Shown piece by piece: positions 26,193 through 35,812 of a stretch of DNA of 64,000 bases (position 1 is its first letter; the number at the start of each line of letters is the position of its first letter). A model generated the notes under the pieces. That model was not told the origin of the DNA, made no database searches, and saw only the letters and a list, made by a program, of their open reading frames with translations. Both the position numbers and the translations under genes were made by a program. The DNA comes from DATDAW01 sp036525185 (GTDB lineage: Bacteria; Verrucomicrobiota; Verrucomicrobiia; Chthoniobacterales; DASVRZ01), in contig DATDAW010000002.1 in assembly GCA_036525185.1 (NCBI GenBank), forward strand, positions 98,260-162,259, given 5' to 3'.

Positions 26193-28510
26193 TCGCCCTC
26201 GAAAAACCACCCATGCTTGATCAAAATCTCCTGACCGCCATTCTCACCGGCGTGCCGAGGCGCATTCATTTGTTGGGCGTTGCTGGCTCGGGAATGAGTG
26301 GCATTGCCGGCCTGCTTCTCGCGCTGGGACATCATGTGAGCGGTTGCGACCGCGCCACCACCCTCGAAGTTGAACGCCTCATTGGCCTGGGTCTGCAATT
26401 TTCTTTGCAGCAGACGGCGCACTCGGTGAAGGACGCTGAATTTGTCGTCTATTCCTCGGCGATTAAACCGGGAAATCCGGCATACGATGAGGCGGTGCGG
26501 CTCTGTTTGCCGCTCATTCGGCGTGCAGAGGCTTTGAGCGCGATTCTGTATGCGAAGAAAGGGATTGTAGTCGCCGGAATGCATGGGAAAACGACCACTT
26601 CGTCCATGGCGGCTCATGTGTTGCGTGTCGGCGGTTTGCACCCCTCGCATTACGTCGGAGCTGAAATTCCCATTCTGGGAACGAACGCGCATTGGGATGC
26701 AAAGGGTGATTATTTTGTCGCGGAAGGCGATGAAAGCGACGGGACGCTGGTGAATTATCAGCCAGAGCACGCAATCATCCTGAACATCGAAGAGGAGCAT
26801 CTCGATTTTTACAAAGACCTAGCGCAGATCGAGGCGGTCTTTGAGCAATTTCTACGACACACCCGAGGAGCGGTGGTCTACTGCGCGGATGACGCGAACA
26901 CGGCGCGGCTTTGCGGGTCGCGGCCCGGGGCCATTGCGTACGGCCAGAATGGGAGCAGCTTCTATCGTTACCGAATTTTGGGGACGGGAAATTTCCAAAC
27001 CACGTTCGACGTTGAGAGGGCCGGAGAAAAGATCGGCGAATTCGTCCTGAATATCCCCGGCGCGCACAATGTAAGCAACGCGGCAGGTGTCATCGCCCTG
27101 GCGCATACGCTCGGTGTTGACGCAGCAAAGATTCGCGAGGGGCTGGAGAGTTTCCGCGGCGCGAAGCGGCGTTTTGAAGTGAAGTACACGGGGCGCGGTG
27201 CGAAGGTCGTGGACGATTACGGGCATCACCCCACCGAGATCAAAGCGACTCTGGCGACAGCGCGTTCGCAGGGTGCAAAACGGCTGGTGGTGATGTTCCA
27301 GCCGCATCGTTACACGCGGACGCAGGCGTTAAAGGATCAATTTGGCGAGGCGCTTAGCGCTGCCGATGTGGTGTATGTGACGGATGTTTATCCGGCGAGT
27401 GAAAGACCGATTCCTGGCGTGACCGGCCAGACCATCGTTGACGCGGCGAAATCGTGCGGAATGACGCAGATTTATTACCGCCCCAAAATGAAGGGCTTGT
27501 GGAAGAAAATAGCCGCGATTTTGAAACCAGGCGATTTGGTTTTAAGCCTCGGGGCGGGGGATATCCACGAGCAATCGACAGCGCTGGTCGAGCAACTTCA
27601 GCGGGTCACAGCGATCGAGGCCATTACTGGGGAGGGAACGGTGCGGATTTTCGAACCCATGTCGCGCCACACGACCCTGCGAGTGGGCGGACCCGCGGAG
27701 TTCTGGGTCGAGCCAAAGACGGAAGCCACTTTCGCCGCGCTGGTGAGATATGCGGCCGTTGAGGAATTGCCATTCATGGTCGTCGGCCGCGGATCGAATT
27801 TGCTGGTGCAGGACGGCGGCATTCCGGGAATCGTTGCGCACATTTCGGAAGGAGAATTCGCGCGCCTGGAAATCGATGGTCTCGAAATCCGAGCTGGCGC
27901 TGGTGTGAAAATGAAACAGGTTTCCGCGGCGGCGAAGAATGCGGGAATTGCTGGTTTTGAATGGATGGACGGTATTCCTGGCAATGTCGGTGGCAGTTTG
28001 CGGATGAACGCCGGCGCGATGGGCGGCGACACGTTTTCGCACGTGGTCAGTTTTCGTTACGTCGATCGCCGTGGCGGTATCCACGACGCGAAACCGACAG
28101 ACATCGATGTGCGGTATCGGAGCGTGCCGATGCTTGCGATGAATTACGCGATTTCAGCGGTTTTCCGCGGTGAACCGGGGGATCCGTCAACTATTGATCG
28201 GTTGCGCCAGGAATCGCTCGACAAACGCAAAACGACTCAGCCCGTCGCGGCGAGCGCGGGGTGTATTTTCAAGAACCCTGCGGAATGTGCCGCAGGAAAA
28301 CTCGTCCAGGAACTCGGACTCAAGAATCTTTCTGTCGGCAAGGCGCGTGTGTCCGAAGTTCATGGGAATTTTATCGTCAATGATGGCGGAGCGACCGCTG
28401 TTGAGGTGCTCGCCCTGGTCCGCCGAATTCAGGAGATCGCTCAAACCCAGCGGGGCATCCGCCTGGACACAGAAGTCCAAATCGTTGGTGAACCCGCCAC
28501 AACCATTTGA
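26189..28510 (+). CDS. murC/murB: MurC-MurB fusion: UDP-MurNAc--L-alanine ligase / UDP-GlcNAc-enolpyruvate reductase
   Basis: A single 773-residue frame holding two enzymes. Residues about 15-465 are MurC: GVAGSGMSGIAGLLL, ATP loop GMHGKTTTSS from 130, and DDYGHHPTEI near 347. Residues about 480-773 are MurB: MSRHTTLRVGGPAEF, the FAD loop VVGRGSNLLVQDGG, GIPGNVGGSLRMNAGA, and GCIFKNP with C692 where E. coli MurB has the catalytic Ser229. MurB makes UDP-MurNAc, which is the substrate of MurC, so the fusion links consecutive steps in reverse order along the chain. There is no stop or frameshift at the junction. The gene overlaps murG by 4 bases. Confidence 0.94.
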   Translation: MIALEKPPMLDQNLLTAILTGVPRRIHLLGVAGSGMSGIAGLLLALGHHVSGCDRATTLEVERLIGLGLQFSLQQTAHSVKDAEFVVYSSAIKPGNPAYDEAVRLCLPLIRRAEALSAILYAKKGIVVAGMHGKTTTSSMAAHVLRVGGLHPSHYVGAEIPILGTNAHWDAKGDYFVAEGDESDGTLVNYQPEHAIILNIEEEHLDFYKDLAQIEAVFEQFLRHTRGAVVYCADDANTARLCGSRPGAIAYGQNGSSFYRYRILGTGNFQTTFDVERAGEKIGEFVLNIPGAHNVSNAAGVIALAHTLGVDAAKIREGLESFRGAKRRFEVKYTGRGAKVVDDYGHHPTEIKATLATARSQGAKRLVVMFQPHRYTRTQALKDQFGEALSAADVVYVTDVYPASERPIPGVTGQTIVDAAKSCGMTQIYYRPKMKGLWKKIAAILKPGDLVLSLGAGDIHEQSTALVEQLQRVTAIEAITGEGTVRIFEPMSRHTTLRVGGPAEFWVEPKTEATFAALVRYAAVEELPFMVVGRGSNLLVQDGGIPGIVAHISEGEFARLEIDGLEIRAGAGVKMKQVSAAAKNAGIAGFEWMDGIPGNVGGSLRMNAGAMGGDTFSHVVSFRYVDRRGGIHDAKPTDIDVRYRSVPMLAMNYAISAVFRGEPGDPSTIDRLRQESLDKRKTTQPVAASAGCIFKNPAECAAGKLVQELGLKNLSVGKARVSEVHGNFIVNDGGATAVEVLALVRRIQEIAQTQRGIRLDTEVQIVGEPATTI

Positions 28511-28529
28511 TTTATAGCCTCTTACAGAA

Positions 28530-29453
28530 ATGAATATCGCTGTCTTACTCGGAGGACCAGGATCGGAACGCGAGGTTTCGCTACGTTCCGGTAAAGCTGT
28601 TGCCGCCGCCTTGCGCGGGGCCGGACACGCAGTCTCCGAGCACGACTTGCGCGATGGGGATTTTGCGTTGCCCACAGATATCGACATCGCGTTCAACCTT
28701 ATCCACGGTACGTTCGGCGAGGATGGGCAACTTCAATCCATCCTGGAAAAACGCGGCATTCCGTTTACTGGCGACCCTGCGCCGGCGCACAGGCTGGCAT
28801 TCGACAAAATCCTGTCCAAACGTGCTTTCACTGCCGCCAGCGTTCCCACGCCGGATTACGAAGTGCTTGCGCCAGGCAAAAAGCCATCACTTCCGTTGCC
28901 GCTCGTCGTCAAAGCACCGTGCCAGGGTTCCAGCGTCGGTGTTTACCTCTGCAAGACGCAACAGGAACTCGATTCCGCGCTGACGAAGGTCCTCGATTAC
29001 ACCGATGAGATCCTGGTGGAAAAACTGATTACCGGGGACGAACTCACCGTTGGAGTTGTCGGCGATCTCGCGCTGCCAATCATTTTGATTTGCCCGCCGA
29101 AAGACGGGTTTTACGATTTCAAGAACAAGTATCCGTGGTTGAATCCGGGTGGACAGGCCGATCATTTTTGTCCGGCGCCGTTGTCGCCGGAAGTTACGAA
29201 AAAAGTCCAGCAAGTTGCGGTCGCCGCGCATAAATCTCTCGGACTGAAGGTCTACAGCCGCGTCGATGTGCTTCTCCCTGCGAACGCCGAGCCTTCCATT
29301 CTCGAGGTGAACACCGTACCGGGTATGACTGAATCCAGCCTTTTGCCCGAAGCCGCCGCCGTGGCCGGCATTCCGATGGCGGAGCTCTGCGAACGCATCA
29401 TCTCACTTTCAACAACGGTTCATCACCTTAACGGAAAGGAGGTTTCGCCATGA
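28530..29453 (+). CDS. ddl: D-alanine--D-alanine ligase
   Basis: A 307-residue ATP-grasp enzyme that makes D-Ala-D-Ala for MurF. Visible are GGPGSEREVSLRSG at 8-21, NLIHGTFGEDGQLQ near 58, the ATP-grasp lysine in LVVKAPCQGSSVGV near 129, and EVNTVPGMTESSLLPEAA near the C-terminus that binds magnesium. It starts 19 bases after murC-murB and its TGA overlaps the ftsQ start. Confidence 0.95.
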   Translation: MNIAVLLGGPGSEREVSLRSGKAVAAALRGAGHAVSEHDLRDGDFALPTDIDIAFNLIHGTFGEDGQLQSILEKRGIPFTGDPAPAHRLAFDKILSKRAFTAASVPTPDYEVLAPGKKPSLPLPLVVKAPCQGSSVGVYLCKTQQELDSALTKVLDYTDEILVEKLITGDELTVGVVGDLALPIILICPPKDGFYDFKNKYPWLNPGGQADHFCPAPLSPEVTKKVQQVAVAAHKSLGLKVYSRVDVLLPANAEPSILEVNTVPGMTESSLLPEAAAVAGIPMAELCERIISLSTTVHHLNGKEVSP

Positions 29454-30490
29454 CTCCGAGCCCGCGAACTCGAGCCGGCGCCTCAACCCGTCGCCCGGCC
29501 AATCGCCGTAAGAAACGCCCTCAGCATTTGCTCGACGTCAATATCCGCGTTCATCGAGCCAAGTCCCAGCGCAACCAGCGGATCATCCTGTTTGTTTGCA
29601 AAGTTTTGCTCGTCCTCGGCATTCTCGTGGGTGTGGCATATGGCATTCGCGAGGGACTCAATCGGCTGTTTTTCGCCAACCCCACTTACACGCTGAACCA
29701 CATCGACGTGGATATCGACGGCACGCTCAACCGCGATCAAGTCCTCCAAAGCGTCGCGCTGCGCACCGGTGTGAACATTTTTTCCGTCAAACTCCCGGTC
29801 GCAAGGCAGGCGCTGCTCGACATTCCACAAGTGGAAGATGCGGAAATTCAACGACTTCTGCCCGACACACTGAAGATCACGATCCGCGAGCGCCAACCCG
29901 TCGCGCGTCTCATTGCGGACCGAGCACAAATCGATACCCTCACACCCGCGCAGACTCTGATGCTGGACGCCAGCGGCATCGTGCTGAAAAGCCGTGCCAA
30001 TCTGCCTGAATACACGCGACTGCCCGTTATCACCGGTTATCCAACCGACGGTCTCCGACTCGGCAAACCGGTTGAAGCAGCAGAAGTCATGTCTGCGCTC
30101 ACCCTCCTGAAAAAGACCGGCGAAGAGTTGCCGGGACGTTACGATATCCAGACGATCGATCTCTCGAAAGGCTGGTGCATGGATGTTGCCGATCGCAGTC
30201 GCAGCGCGATCCGCTTTTCTTTTGAAGACCTCGATTCGCAGGTCCGACGGCTGGGCCTGCTGCTCGATTATTGCGACAAGAACCATCAGCAGATCGCTAC
30301 GGTCAACCTGACCATTAAGCGTAATGTCCCGGTCACATTTGTACAAAGCGAAGCGATCGCTACCGATGGCGCAAGCGCCTCGAAATCAGAATTTAGTAAA
30401 CCAACTGAACTCACCGGCGAAAATTCGCTGCCTGTCCGCAAGGCGCTGCCGGCCAACAAGAAGAAAGGATCAAAAAATGGGAAGGGATGA
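29450..30490 (+). CDS. ftsQ: Cell division protein FtsQ
   Basis: A 346-residue bitopic protein: a basic cytoplasmic N-terminus (about 1-43), one membrane helix (about 45-66), a POTRA domain (about 75-150) and the FtsQ beta domain. The POTRA-typical stretch is NIFSVKLPVARQALLDIPQV with IKI/ITIRERQP after it. It scaffolds FtsL-FtsB and transmits the signal to FtsWI. AAGGAGG at 29437-29443 is the strongest ribosome-binding site in the cluster. The C-terminal tail is lysine-rich. It overlaps ddl by 4 bases and ftsA by 14. Confidence 0.88.
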   Translation: MTPSPRTRAGASTRRPANRRKKRPQHLLDVNIRVHRAKSQRNQRIILFVCKVLLVLGILVGVAYGIREGLNRLFFANPTYTLNHIDVDIDGTLNRDQVLQSVALRTGVNIFSVKLPVARQALLDIPQVEDAEIQRLLPDTLKITIRERQPVARLIADRAQIDTLTPAQTLMLDASGIVLKSRANLPEYTRLPVITGYPTDGLRLGKPVEAAEVMSALTLLKKTGEELPGRYDIQTIDLSKGWCMDVADRSRSAIRFSFEDLDSQVRRLGLLLDYCDKNHQQIATVNLTIKRNVPVTFVQSEAIATDGASASKSEFSKPTELTGENSLPVRKALPANKKKGSKNGKG

Positions 30491-31691
30491 CATTGTTGTC
30501 GGCCTTGAAATCGGCACCTCAAAAATCTGCGTCGTCGTCGCTGAAGATCAGGGCGACGGCACTATTAAAATCCTCGGCGTCGGCCAGGTCGCTTCACGCG
30601 GCGTGCGCAAAGGCGAGATCGTCGATTTCGACACCGCACAACAATGCCTCCACGACGCCCTCGTCGATGCCGAGCAGAAGAGTGATATCGAGATCGAGAG
30701 TGTTTTCGTCGGTATCAGCGGCTCACACATTTCCAGCTTCAACAGCCGGGGAATCGTCACAATTCCCGAGGAAAAAGGTGAGATCGATGAGGAAGACATC
30801 GAATCCGCCAAGGCCAGCGCCAAAGAAGTCAGCATCCCTGCAGAAAATGCCTTCGTACACCAGATTTTGCAGCACTATTACGTCGATGGCCGTGACGGGG
30901 TGTTGAATCCGGTTGGTATTTTCGGGAGTAAACTGGAAGCCGATTACCACATCGTTCACGGCATCCGCAATCGTATCCACAACACGCTGCGTTGCGTGAA
31001 GGAAATCCCGCTGAGTGTTGAAGATATCGTCCTCAACGGCCTCGCTTCCGCGCAGATCGTGCTCGATCAGGAACAAAAGAATCTCGGCGCGCTCGTCCTC
31101 GACATCGGTGGCGGCACCACGGATTACGTCATGTACCATGACGGCGCGGTGCGAAGCAGCGGTGTGCTCGCCGTCGGCGGCGATCATATCACCAACGATA
31201 TCAGCATGTTGCTGAAAATGCCCATTGCTCGGGCAGAACGGCTCAAGATCACTGAAGGCAGCGTCATTCTCGGCAATTCGCTTCCGGGTGAAACGGTTGC
31301 GTTGAAAGACGAAACCGGATTCGCCGGCCGCGAAATCGAGCGGGAAAAGCTTAATACGATCATCCACATGCGAATGCGCGAGACCTTTGAGATCCTCAAA
31401 CGCCGCCTCGAAAATGATTCCGCCTTTGGATACCTCGGCACCGGCCTCCATATTACCGGCGGTTGCAGTCTCTTGAAGGGCATCGACAACCTCGCGCAGG
31501 AAGTTTTCGGAATGGAAGTCACGCTCACACACGCGCCTGCGATGGCCGGCATTACGTCCGCTTTTGAAAATCCGCAATACTCCACCGCTATCGGATTGGT
31601 GAAATACGCGCAGGCCGTCCGCGCGGAAATTCCGGCCGAAGGAGTCCTGACACGCATTTTTAACCCGCTCAAACGCCTTTTCCGCAGATAG
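30477..31691 (+). CDS. ftsA: Cell division protein FtsA (actin-like membrane tether)
   Basis: A 404-residue actin-family ATPase that tethers FtsZ to the membrane. Phosphate 1 loop is GLEIGTSKICVVV at 9-21. The family-specific 1C domain follows, with GISGSHISSFNSRGIV near 83. The phosphate 2 loop LDIGGGTTDYV is near 206, and an amphipathic C-terminal helix TRIFNPLKRLFRR serves as membrane anchor. ATG 30477, inside the end of ftsQ, is preceded by AAGAAAGGA and starts the domain; the longer frame to 30324 is in ftsQ sequence. Confidence 0.94.
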   Translation: MGRDDIVVGLEIGTSKICVVVAEDQGDGTIKILGVGQVASRGVRKGEIVDFDTAQQCLHDALVDAEQKSDIEIESVFVGISGSHISSFNSRGIVTIPEEKGEIDEEDIESAKASAKEVSIPAENAFVHQILQHYYVDGRDGVLNPVGIFGSKLEADYHIVHGIRNRIHNTLRCVKEIPLSVEDIVLNGLASAQIVLDQEQKNLGALVLDIGGGTTDYVMYHDGAVRSSGVLAVGGDHITNDISMLLKMPIARAERLKITEGSVILGNSLPGETVALKDETGFAGREIEREKLNTIIHMRMRETFEILKRRLENDSAFGYLGTGLHITGGCSLLKGIDNLAQEVFGMEVTLTHAPAMAGITSAFENPQYSTAIGLVKYAQAVRAEIPAEGVLTRIFNPLKRLFRR

Positions 31692-31790
31692 AAAAAAACC
31701 GCCCTCCTCTTAACCTAAGCTTGCTCTTGCTCTGTGGTCGTGACGCGTCCTGCCTGGAGCGAGAGCAAGACTAAGAGAAAGAGGAAAGAA

Positions 31791-33152
31791 ATGCCCGCAA
31801 CCAAGACCAACGACAACGCCATGATTGAGATTAACCGCTCCCTGCCAGGCGCCTCCGCGCCCATTGAACCTATTCCTGTCAAAATTGTTGGCATCGGCGG
31901 CGCCGGTTCCAGCGCGCTCGATCGCATGTTGCTCGACGGCGTGGATGCTACCGATCTCGTTGCGGTCAATACCGACGTCCAATCCCTTACCGCTTCGGTG
32001 GCCGCGCAAAAAATTCAACTCGGTAATGCTCTTACCCACGGGCTGGGTGCCGGGGGCGATCCTGAAGTGGGCATGCAGGCAACCGAAGTGGCGTTGCCGG
32101 CTATCCACGAAGCCATCGAAGGCGCCAAAATCGTCTTTCTCGTTGCCGGCCTGGGAGGCGGCACCGGTTCCGGCGCGGCCCCGCTGATTGCCAGCGCTGC
32201 CCGCGACGACGGCGCGCTGGTCATTGGCATCGTCACACTCCCATTTACCTTTGAAGGCCGTCGTCGCGGATTGCAGGCCCGCTCCGCGCTCGATCAGCTT
32301 CGCCGCATTTGTCATTCCGTTATTGTGTTTGAGAACGATCGCATGTCCGAACTCATCGTTCCCAAAGCCGGCATCCAGCAGGCATTCATCCAGGCGGACC
32401 ACTGCATCAGCGAATGCATTCGCGCCCTGCTTTCCATGGTGGCGCGGCCCGGGGTCATCAAAGTAGGCATCGATGAAGTATTTACGGCACTCAAGAATCG
32501 AGACCCGCAATGTGTGTTTGGTCACGGAGAATCCGACGGCGACAACCGCGCCCATGAAGCGCTTGCCCGCGCATTGAAAAATCCTCTAATGGAGCGTGGC
32601 AAACTGCTTGAAGAAGCCGCCAATGTTCTCGTCTACATTGCTGGCGCCTCAAGTCTCACTCTCGCAGAAGTTGAAATGATCATGACGGAGCTGAACCGTC
32701 ACATTAAAGAGCGTACCCAAATTTTGCTTGGCGCTTCCATCGATGCCCGGCTCGGCAATAAACTTACGGTGACAATTCTCAGCTCCGTTGGCAGCAATCC
32801 TCCCCAGGAATACGTTCCGCTATCCCTTCCTGGCCGCCAGCAGCCAGCCGCTGAAGATCCGGTTGCGCAGTCGGCGTCCATGCCCGAACGCCAGATTGAA
32901 ATCATCGAATCCGTCGTTTCCGTTGTCGTCGACGAACCGGATCTGCCTTCCAAGACGGAGCTTCCAGCGGAGCTCATTCCAGCCGAGCCAAAATCCAACG
33001 GCGCGTCTTCGAAGAAAGGGAAGGAGATCCATCAGCAGGATCTGCAATTTGAAAATGTCAGCCGCGGTCGTTTCGAAAAGAGCGAACCGACGATTGTTGA
33101 AGGTCACGACCTGGACGTTCCCACGATCCTGAGAAAAGGCTTCCGGGTATAA
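31791..33152 (+). CDS. ftsZ: Cell division GTPase FtsZ, divergent (altered T7 loop)
   Basis: A 453-residue tubulin homologue that forms the Z-ring. GGAGSSALDRM near 36-46 replaces the common GGAGGNAV. The tubulin signature GGGTGSG is intact at 122-128. The T7 loop, usually N-V-D-F-A-D with aspartates that trigger GTP hydrolysis in the neighbouring subunit, reads K-V-G-I-D-E at 224-229. A linker of about 120 residues leads to the terminal peptide DVPTILRKGFRV, which resembles the FtsA/ZipA-binding tail. ATG 31791 follows GAGGAAAG; a GTG at 31734 would add 19 residues. It is 99 bases after ftsA and ends the dcw cluster. Confidence 0.93.
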   Translation: MPATKTNDNAMIEINRSLPGASAPIEPIPVKIVGIGGAGSSALDRMLLDGVDATDLVAVNTDVQSLTASVAAQKIQLGNALTHGLGAGGDPEVGMQATEVALPAIHEAIEGAKIVFLVAGLGGGTGSGAAPLIASAARDDGALVIGIVTLPFTFEGRRRGLQARSALDQLRRICHSVIVFENDRMSELIVPKAGIQQAFIQADHCISECIRALLSMVARPGVIKVGIDEVFTALKNRDPQCVFGHGESDGDNRAHEALARALKNPLMERGKLLEEAANVLVYIAGASSLTLAEVEMIMTELNRHIKERTQILLGASIDARLGNKLTVTILSSVGSNPPQEYVPLSLPGRQQPAAEDPVAQSASMPERQIEIIESVVSVVVDEPDLPSKTELPAELIPAEPKSNGASSKKGKEIHQQDLQFENVSRGRFEKSEPTIVEGHDLDVPTILRKGFRV

Positions 33153-33157
33153 AAGAA

Positions 33158-33199
33158 AGAGAGTTCAGCTCCGCACACGCGGGCTGAGCTCGGCTCTCT
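33158..33199. terminator. Possible hairpin between convergent ftsZ and phoU
   Basis: AGAGAG and AGCTC on the left pair with GAGCT and CTCTCT on the right, around a 3x3 internal loop. It lies between the ftsZ stop (33152) and the phoU stop. There is no T-run, so it is a weak terminator candidate. Confidence 0.3.
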
Positions 33200-33884
33200 A
33201 TGCTACCGAGCCGTAGGTATGGCGGATGTCTTCGGCATGAACCGCCCAGACGGTATCCTCGGCAATGTTGGTCGCATGGTCACCGACGCGTTCGAGATAA
33301 CGGGCGACGAAAATCAAATTTAGGTAGTCCTGAACGCGGTCCGGATTTTTCGCAATCTGCGTGGTGATTTCGCTGATGAAATCACGGTTGAGTCCATCGA
33401 GCAGCTTGTCCCGCTTTTTGAGCGAGAGCGCGAGTTCGACGTCGTCTTCGGTGAAAGCGCGGAGGCTGTCCTTGAAGAGAGAGACCGCCGATTGGTAAAG
33501 CGGTTCGATTTGATTGGTCTCAGGAAGCGGCGGATGCTGGTTCAGCTTGCGGGCGCGACGAGCGATGTTGACGGCCTGGTCGGCAACGCGTTCGAGATTC
33601 GGCCCCAGCTTCATGGCGGCGACGACCCGGCGCAGATCGGTGGCGACGGGCTGATACCGAAGCATGATGTCGATGCCTTCTTTGTCGATTTGCTTTTCAA
33701 GTTGATCGATCTCTTCGTCGTCGGCGATAGCGATATTGCACAGGTCATTATCGCGCTTGAGCAGGCCGTTGATGGCGTTCTGCAGGTTGAGCTCTGCGAG
33801 GCTGGACATCATGAGCACGTCGTTGCGGAGGCTCGTGAGTGCGGTGTCAAAATTCGTAACGATATGGCGAGGGAAATCGGGCAT
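33198..33884 (-). CDS. phoU: Phosphate signalling protein PhoU
   Basis: A 228-residue all-helical protein with two PhoU repeats. Metal-binding-type motifs occur at the end of each: IDQLEKQIDKEG with LRRVVAAMKLGPNLERVADQ near 80-100, and RYLERVGDHATNIAED near 196-211. PhoU links the PstSCAB transporter and PhoR kinase and keeps the phosphate regulon off in phosphate excess. No pst or phoBR genes are in the window. Start at ATG 33884; the longer frame to 34091 adds non-family sequence. Confidence 0.9.
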   Translation of the reverse strand: MPDFPRHIVTNFDTALTSLRNDVLMMSSLAELNLQNAINGLLKRDNDLCNIAIADDEEIDQLEKQIDKEGIDIMLRYQPVATDLRRVVAAMKLGPNLERVADQAVNIARRARKLNQHPPLPETNQIEPLYQSAVSLFKDSLRAFTEDDVELALSLKKRDKLLDGLNRDFISEITTQIAKNPDRVQDYLNLIFVARYLERVGDHATNIAEDTVWAVHAEDIRHTYGSVA

Positions 33885-34168
33885 AAGACTAAAATGTTCC
33901 GGTAAAAAATGTTGCGCGGAGAATGTAGCGGCGTTTGAAAATCTCTTCAAAAGGAAACCGGAGGTGTGCTGGAAACCGCCAGGACGCCCGGTTTCTGACT
34001 TTAACCACCAAAGTATCACGAAACGGGTGCTCCCAACGGTGGCCGATTGGAGAGCGCCGTGCATGATCCCGGCTGGGGCCCCGCGGGTCAAAAACGTTGT
34101 TGTTACAATCCGATGGCACGTATGTGGAGAAATGATGACGTGAAATCGTGCCGATTTAGAGATTTCGA

Positions 34169-35812
34169 CTACCCTGGATTGATCTCCGACTGCAGGCGTG
34201 GCAGCAATTCAGAAATCTGGATGCGCTCCTGCTGCATCGAATCGCGGTGGCGCAAGGTGACAGTGTCTCGCATGGCGTCGCCGTTTTCACCAAGGGTTTC
34301 GAAGTCGATGGTGACGCAAAAAGGCGTCCCGGCTTCATCGAGGCGACGGTACCGGCGGCCGATCGCGCCACTGTCATCGTAGAAAACGTTCATGTGCGGC
34401 CGCAACAAATCGCGCACTTCGAGCGCTTTCTGGACGAGTTCCGGCTTGTTCTTCAAAAGGGGCAACACGCCGACTTTGATAGGCGCGATGCTCGGATGGA
34501 ACCGCAAGACCGTGCGGGTCTCTGCTTTGCCTTTCTCGTCGGAGACCAACTCCTCATCGTACGCGTGACAGATGAGCGCTAGAATGGCGCGATCAACGCC
34601 TGCCGACGGCTCGATGACGTGCGGGATATAGCGGGCATTGGCTTCCTGATCGAAATATTCCTGGGATTTGCCGCTGTGAATCTGATGCTGTTTCAGGTCG
34701 AAGTCCGATCGTGCTGCGATGCCCTCAAGTTCCTGTGCGCCGAACGGAAATTTGAACAGAATATCGACGCACGCCCGGGCGTAGTGCGCGAGCTCGTCCT
34801 TTGTTTGCCGGTAGAGTTCGAGCGAATCCCGGGGAATACCGATCGAAGCATACCAACGGACGCGTTCGTGGACCCAGTAGGTGTGCCATGCCTGCCAGCC
34901 CCACGCTGCCTGTGGTTCACCCGGGTGTTGCTCGGGATCTACCTCAATAACCGCTGCTGTCGGGCCTCCGGCGACTTCGTCAGGTTTAATGAAAAATTCG
35001 AGTTCCATTTGCTCGAATTCACGGGAGCGAAAGATGTAGTTGCGTGGCGTCACTTCGTTGCGGAAAGCCTTGCCGATTTGGCAAATGCCGAAGGGAACTT
35101 TCTGCCGCGACGTATCAAGGACATTCTTGAACTGCACAAAAATCGCCTGGGCGGTCTCCGGGCGCAAATAGGCAATGTTCTCGTCGCTTTCAACCGGGCC
35201 GTAGTGCGTCTTGAACATCAAATTGAACGGTCTCGCTTCGCCGAGTTCGACGTGACTCTCAGGGTGGAAGTCCACGGAATTGGTAACTTCTGCGAGAACT
35301 GCACCTTCGAGGACGACGTCTTCCGGTTTTACCGAGGTGCCGAGCGCGTACAGTTGGCGTGCGGTCTTACGAATGCTGTCGGGATGAATGCCCTTGGGCT
35401 GGATGACCGCGTAACGCTTGTCGCTGGTCCAATTTGAGGTCGCTGAAGTCGCACCGGAATACCGGAAAACGGTTCCGGAAATTGGATCCACCTGATCGGC
35501 TCGGACACGTTTCTTGGTGAGCGGACACTCGCGCATGAGATCGGCAAACGTGTCCACGTGGCCGGACGCCTGCCAGACACTCGGATGCATAATAATCGTG
35601 GCTTCGAGTCCGACGATATCGTCGCGGAACCGGGTCATGGATCGCCACCAAAGTTCTTTCAGGTTGCGCTTCAATTCCGCGCCAAGCGGGCCGTAGTCCC
35701 AGAAACCGTTGATGCCGCCGTAGATTTCACTGGATTGAAAGATGAAGCCACGCCTCTTGCAGAGGCTGACGATTTTTTCCATGCGATCAGTGGCGGACGG
35801 GACGTTGGACAT
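34169..35812 (-). CDS. glyQS: Glycyl-tRNA synthetase (alpha2, single-chain type)
   Basis: A 547-residue class II synthetase of the dimeric type shared with eukaryotes, archaea and some bacteria, not the alpha2-beta2 type of E. coli. Near the N-terminus KRRGFIFQSSEIYGG and GFWDYGPLGAELK are typical. The class II motif 2 region GICQIGKAFRNEVTPRNYIFR is near 232-252, and EPSAGVDRAILALI is motif 3. The anticodon-binding domain is at the C-terminus (APIKVGVLPL). It charges tRNA-Gly, one of which (GCC) is encoded at 39516. Confidence 0.95.
   Translation of the reverse strand: MSNVPSATDRMEKIVSLCKRRGFIFQSSEIYGGINGFWDYGPLGAELKRNLKELWWRSMTRFRDDIVGLEATIIMHPSVWQASGHVDTFADLMRECPLTKKRVRADQVDPISGTVFRYSGATSATSNWTSDKRYAVIQPKGIHPDSIRKTARQLYALGTSVKPEDVVLEGAVLAEVTNSVDFHPESHVELGEARPFNLMFKTHYGPVESDENIAYLRPETAQAIFVQFKNVLDTSRQKVPFGICQIGKAFRNEVTPRNYIFRSREFEQMELEFFIKPDEVAGGPTAAVIEVDPEQHPGEPQAAWGWQAWHTYWVHERVRWYASIGIPRDSLELYRQTKDELAHYARACVDILFKFPFGAQELEGIAARSDFDLKQHQIHSGKSQEYFDQEANARYIPHVIEPSAGVDRAILALICHAYDEELVSDEKGKAETRTVLRFHPSIAPIKVGVLPLLKNKPELVQKALEVRDLLRPHMNVFYDDSGAIGRRYRRLDEAGTPFCVTIDFETLGENGDAMRDTVTLRHRDSMQQERIQISELLPRLQSEINPG

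Noticed and set aside
30324..30476. N-terminal extension of ftsA
   Set aside because: The sequence is ftsQ coding sequence in another frame; ATG 30477 has a good ribosome-binding site and starts the FtsA domain.
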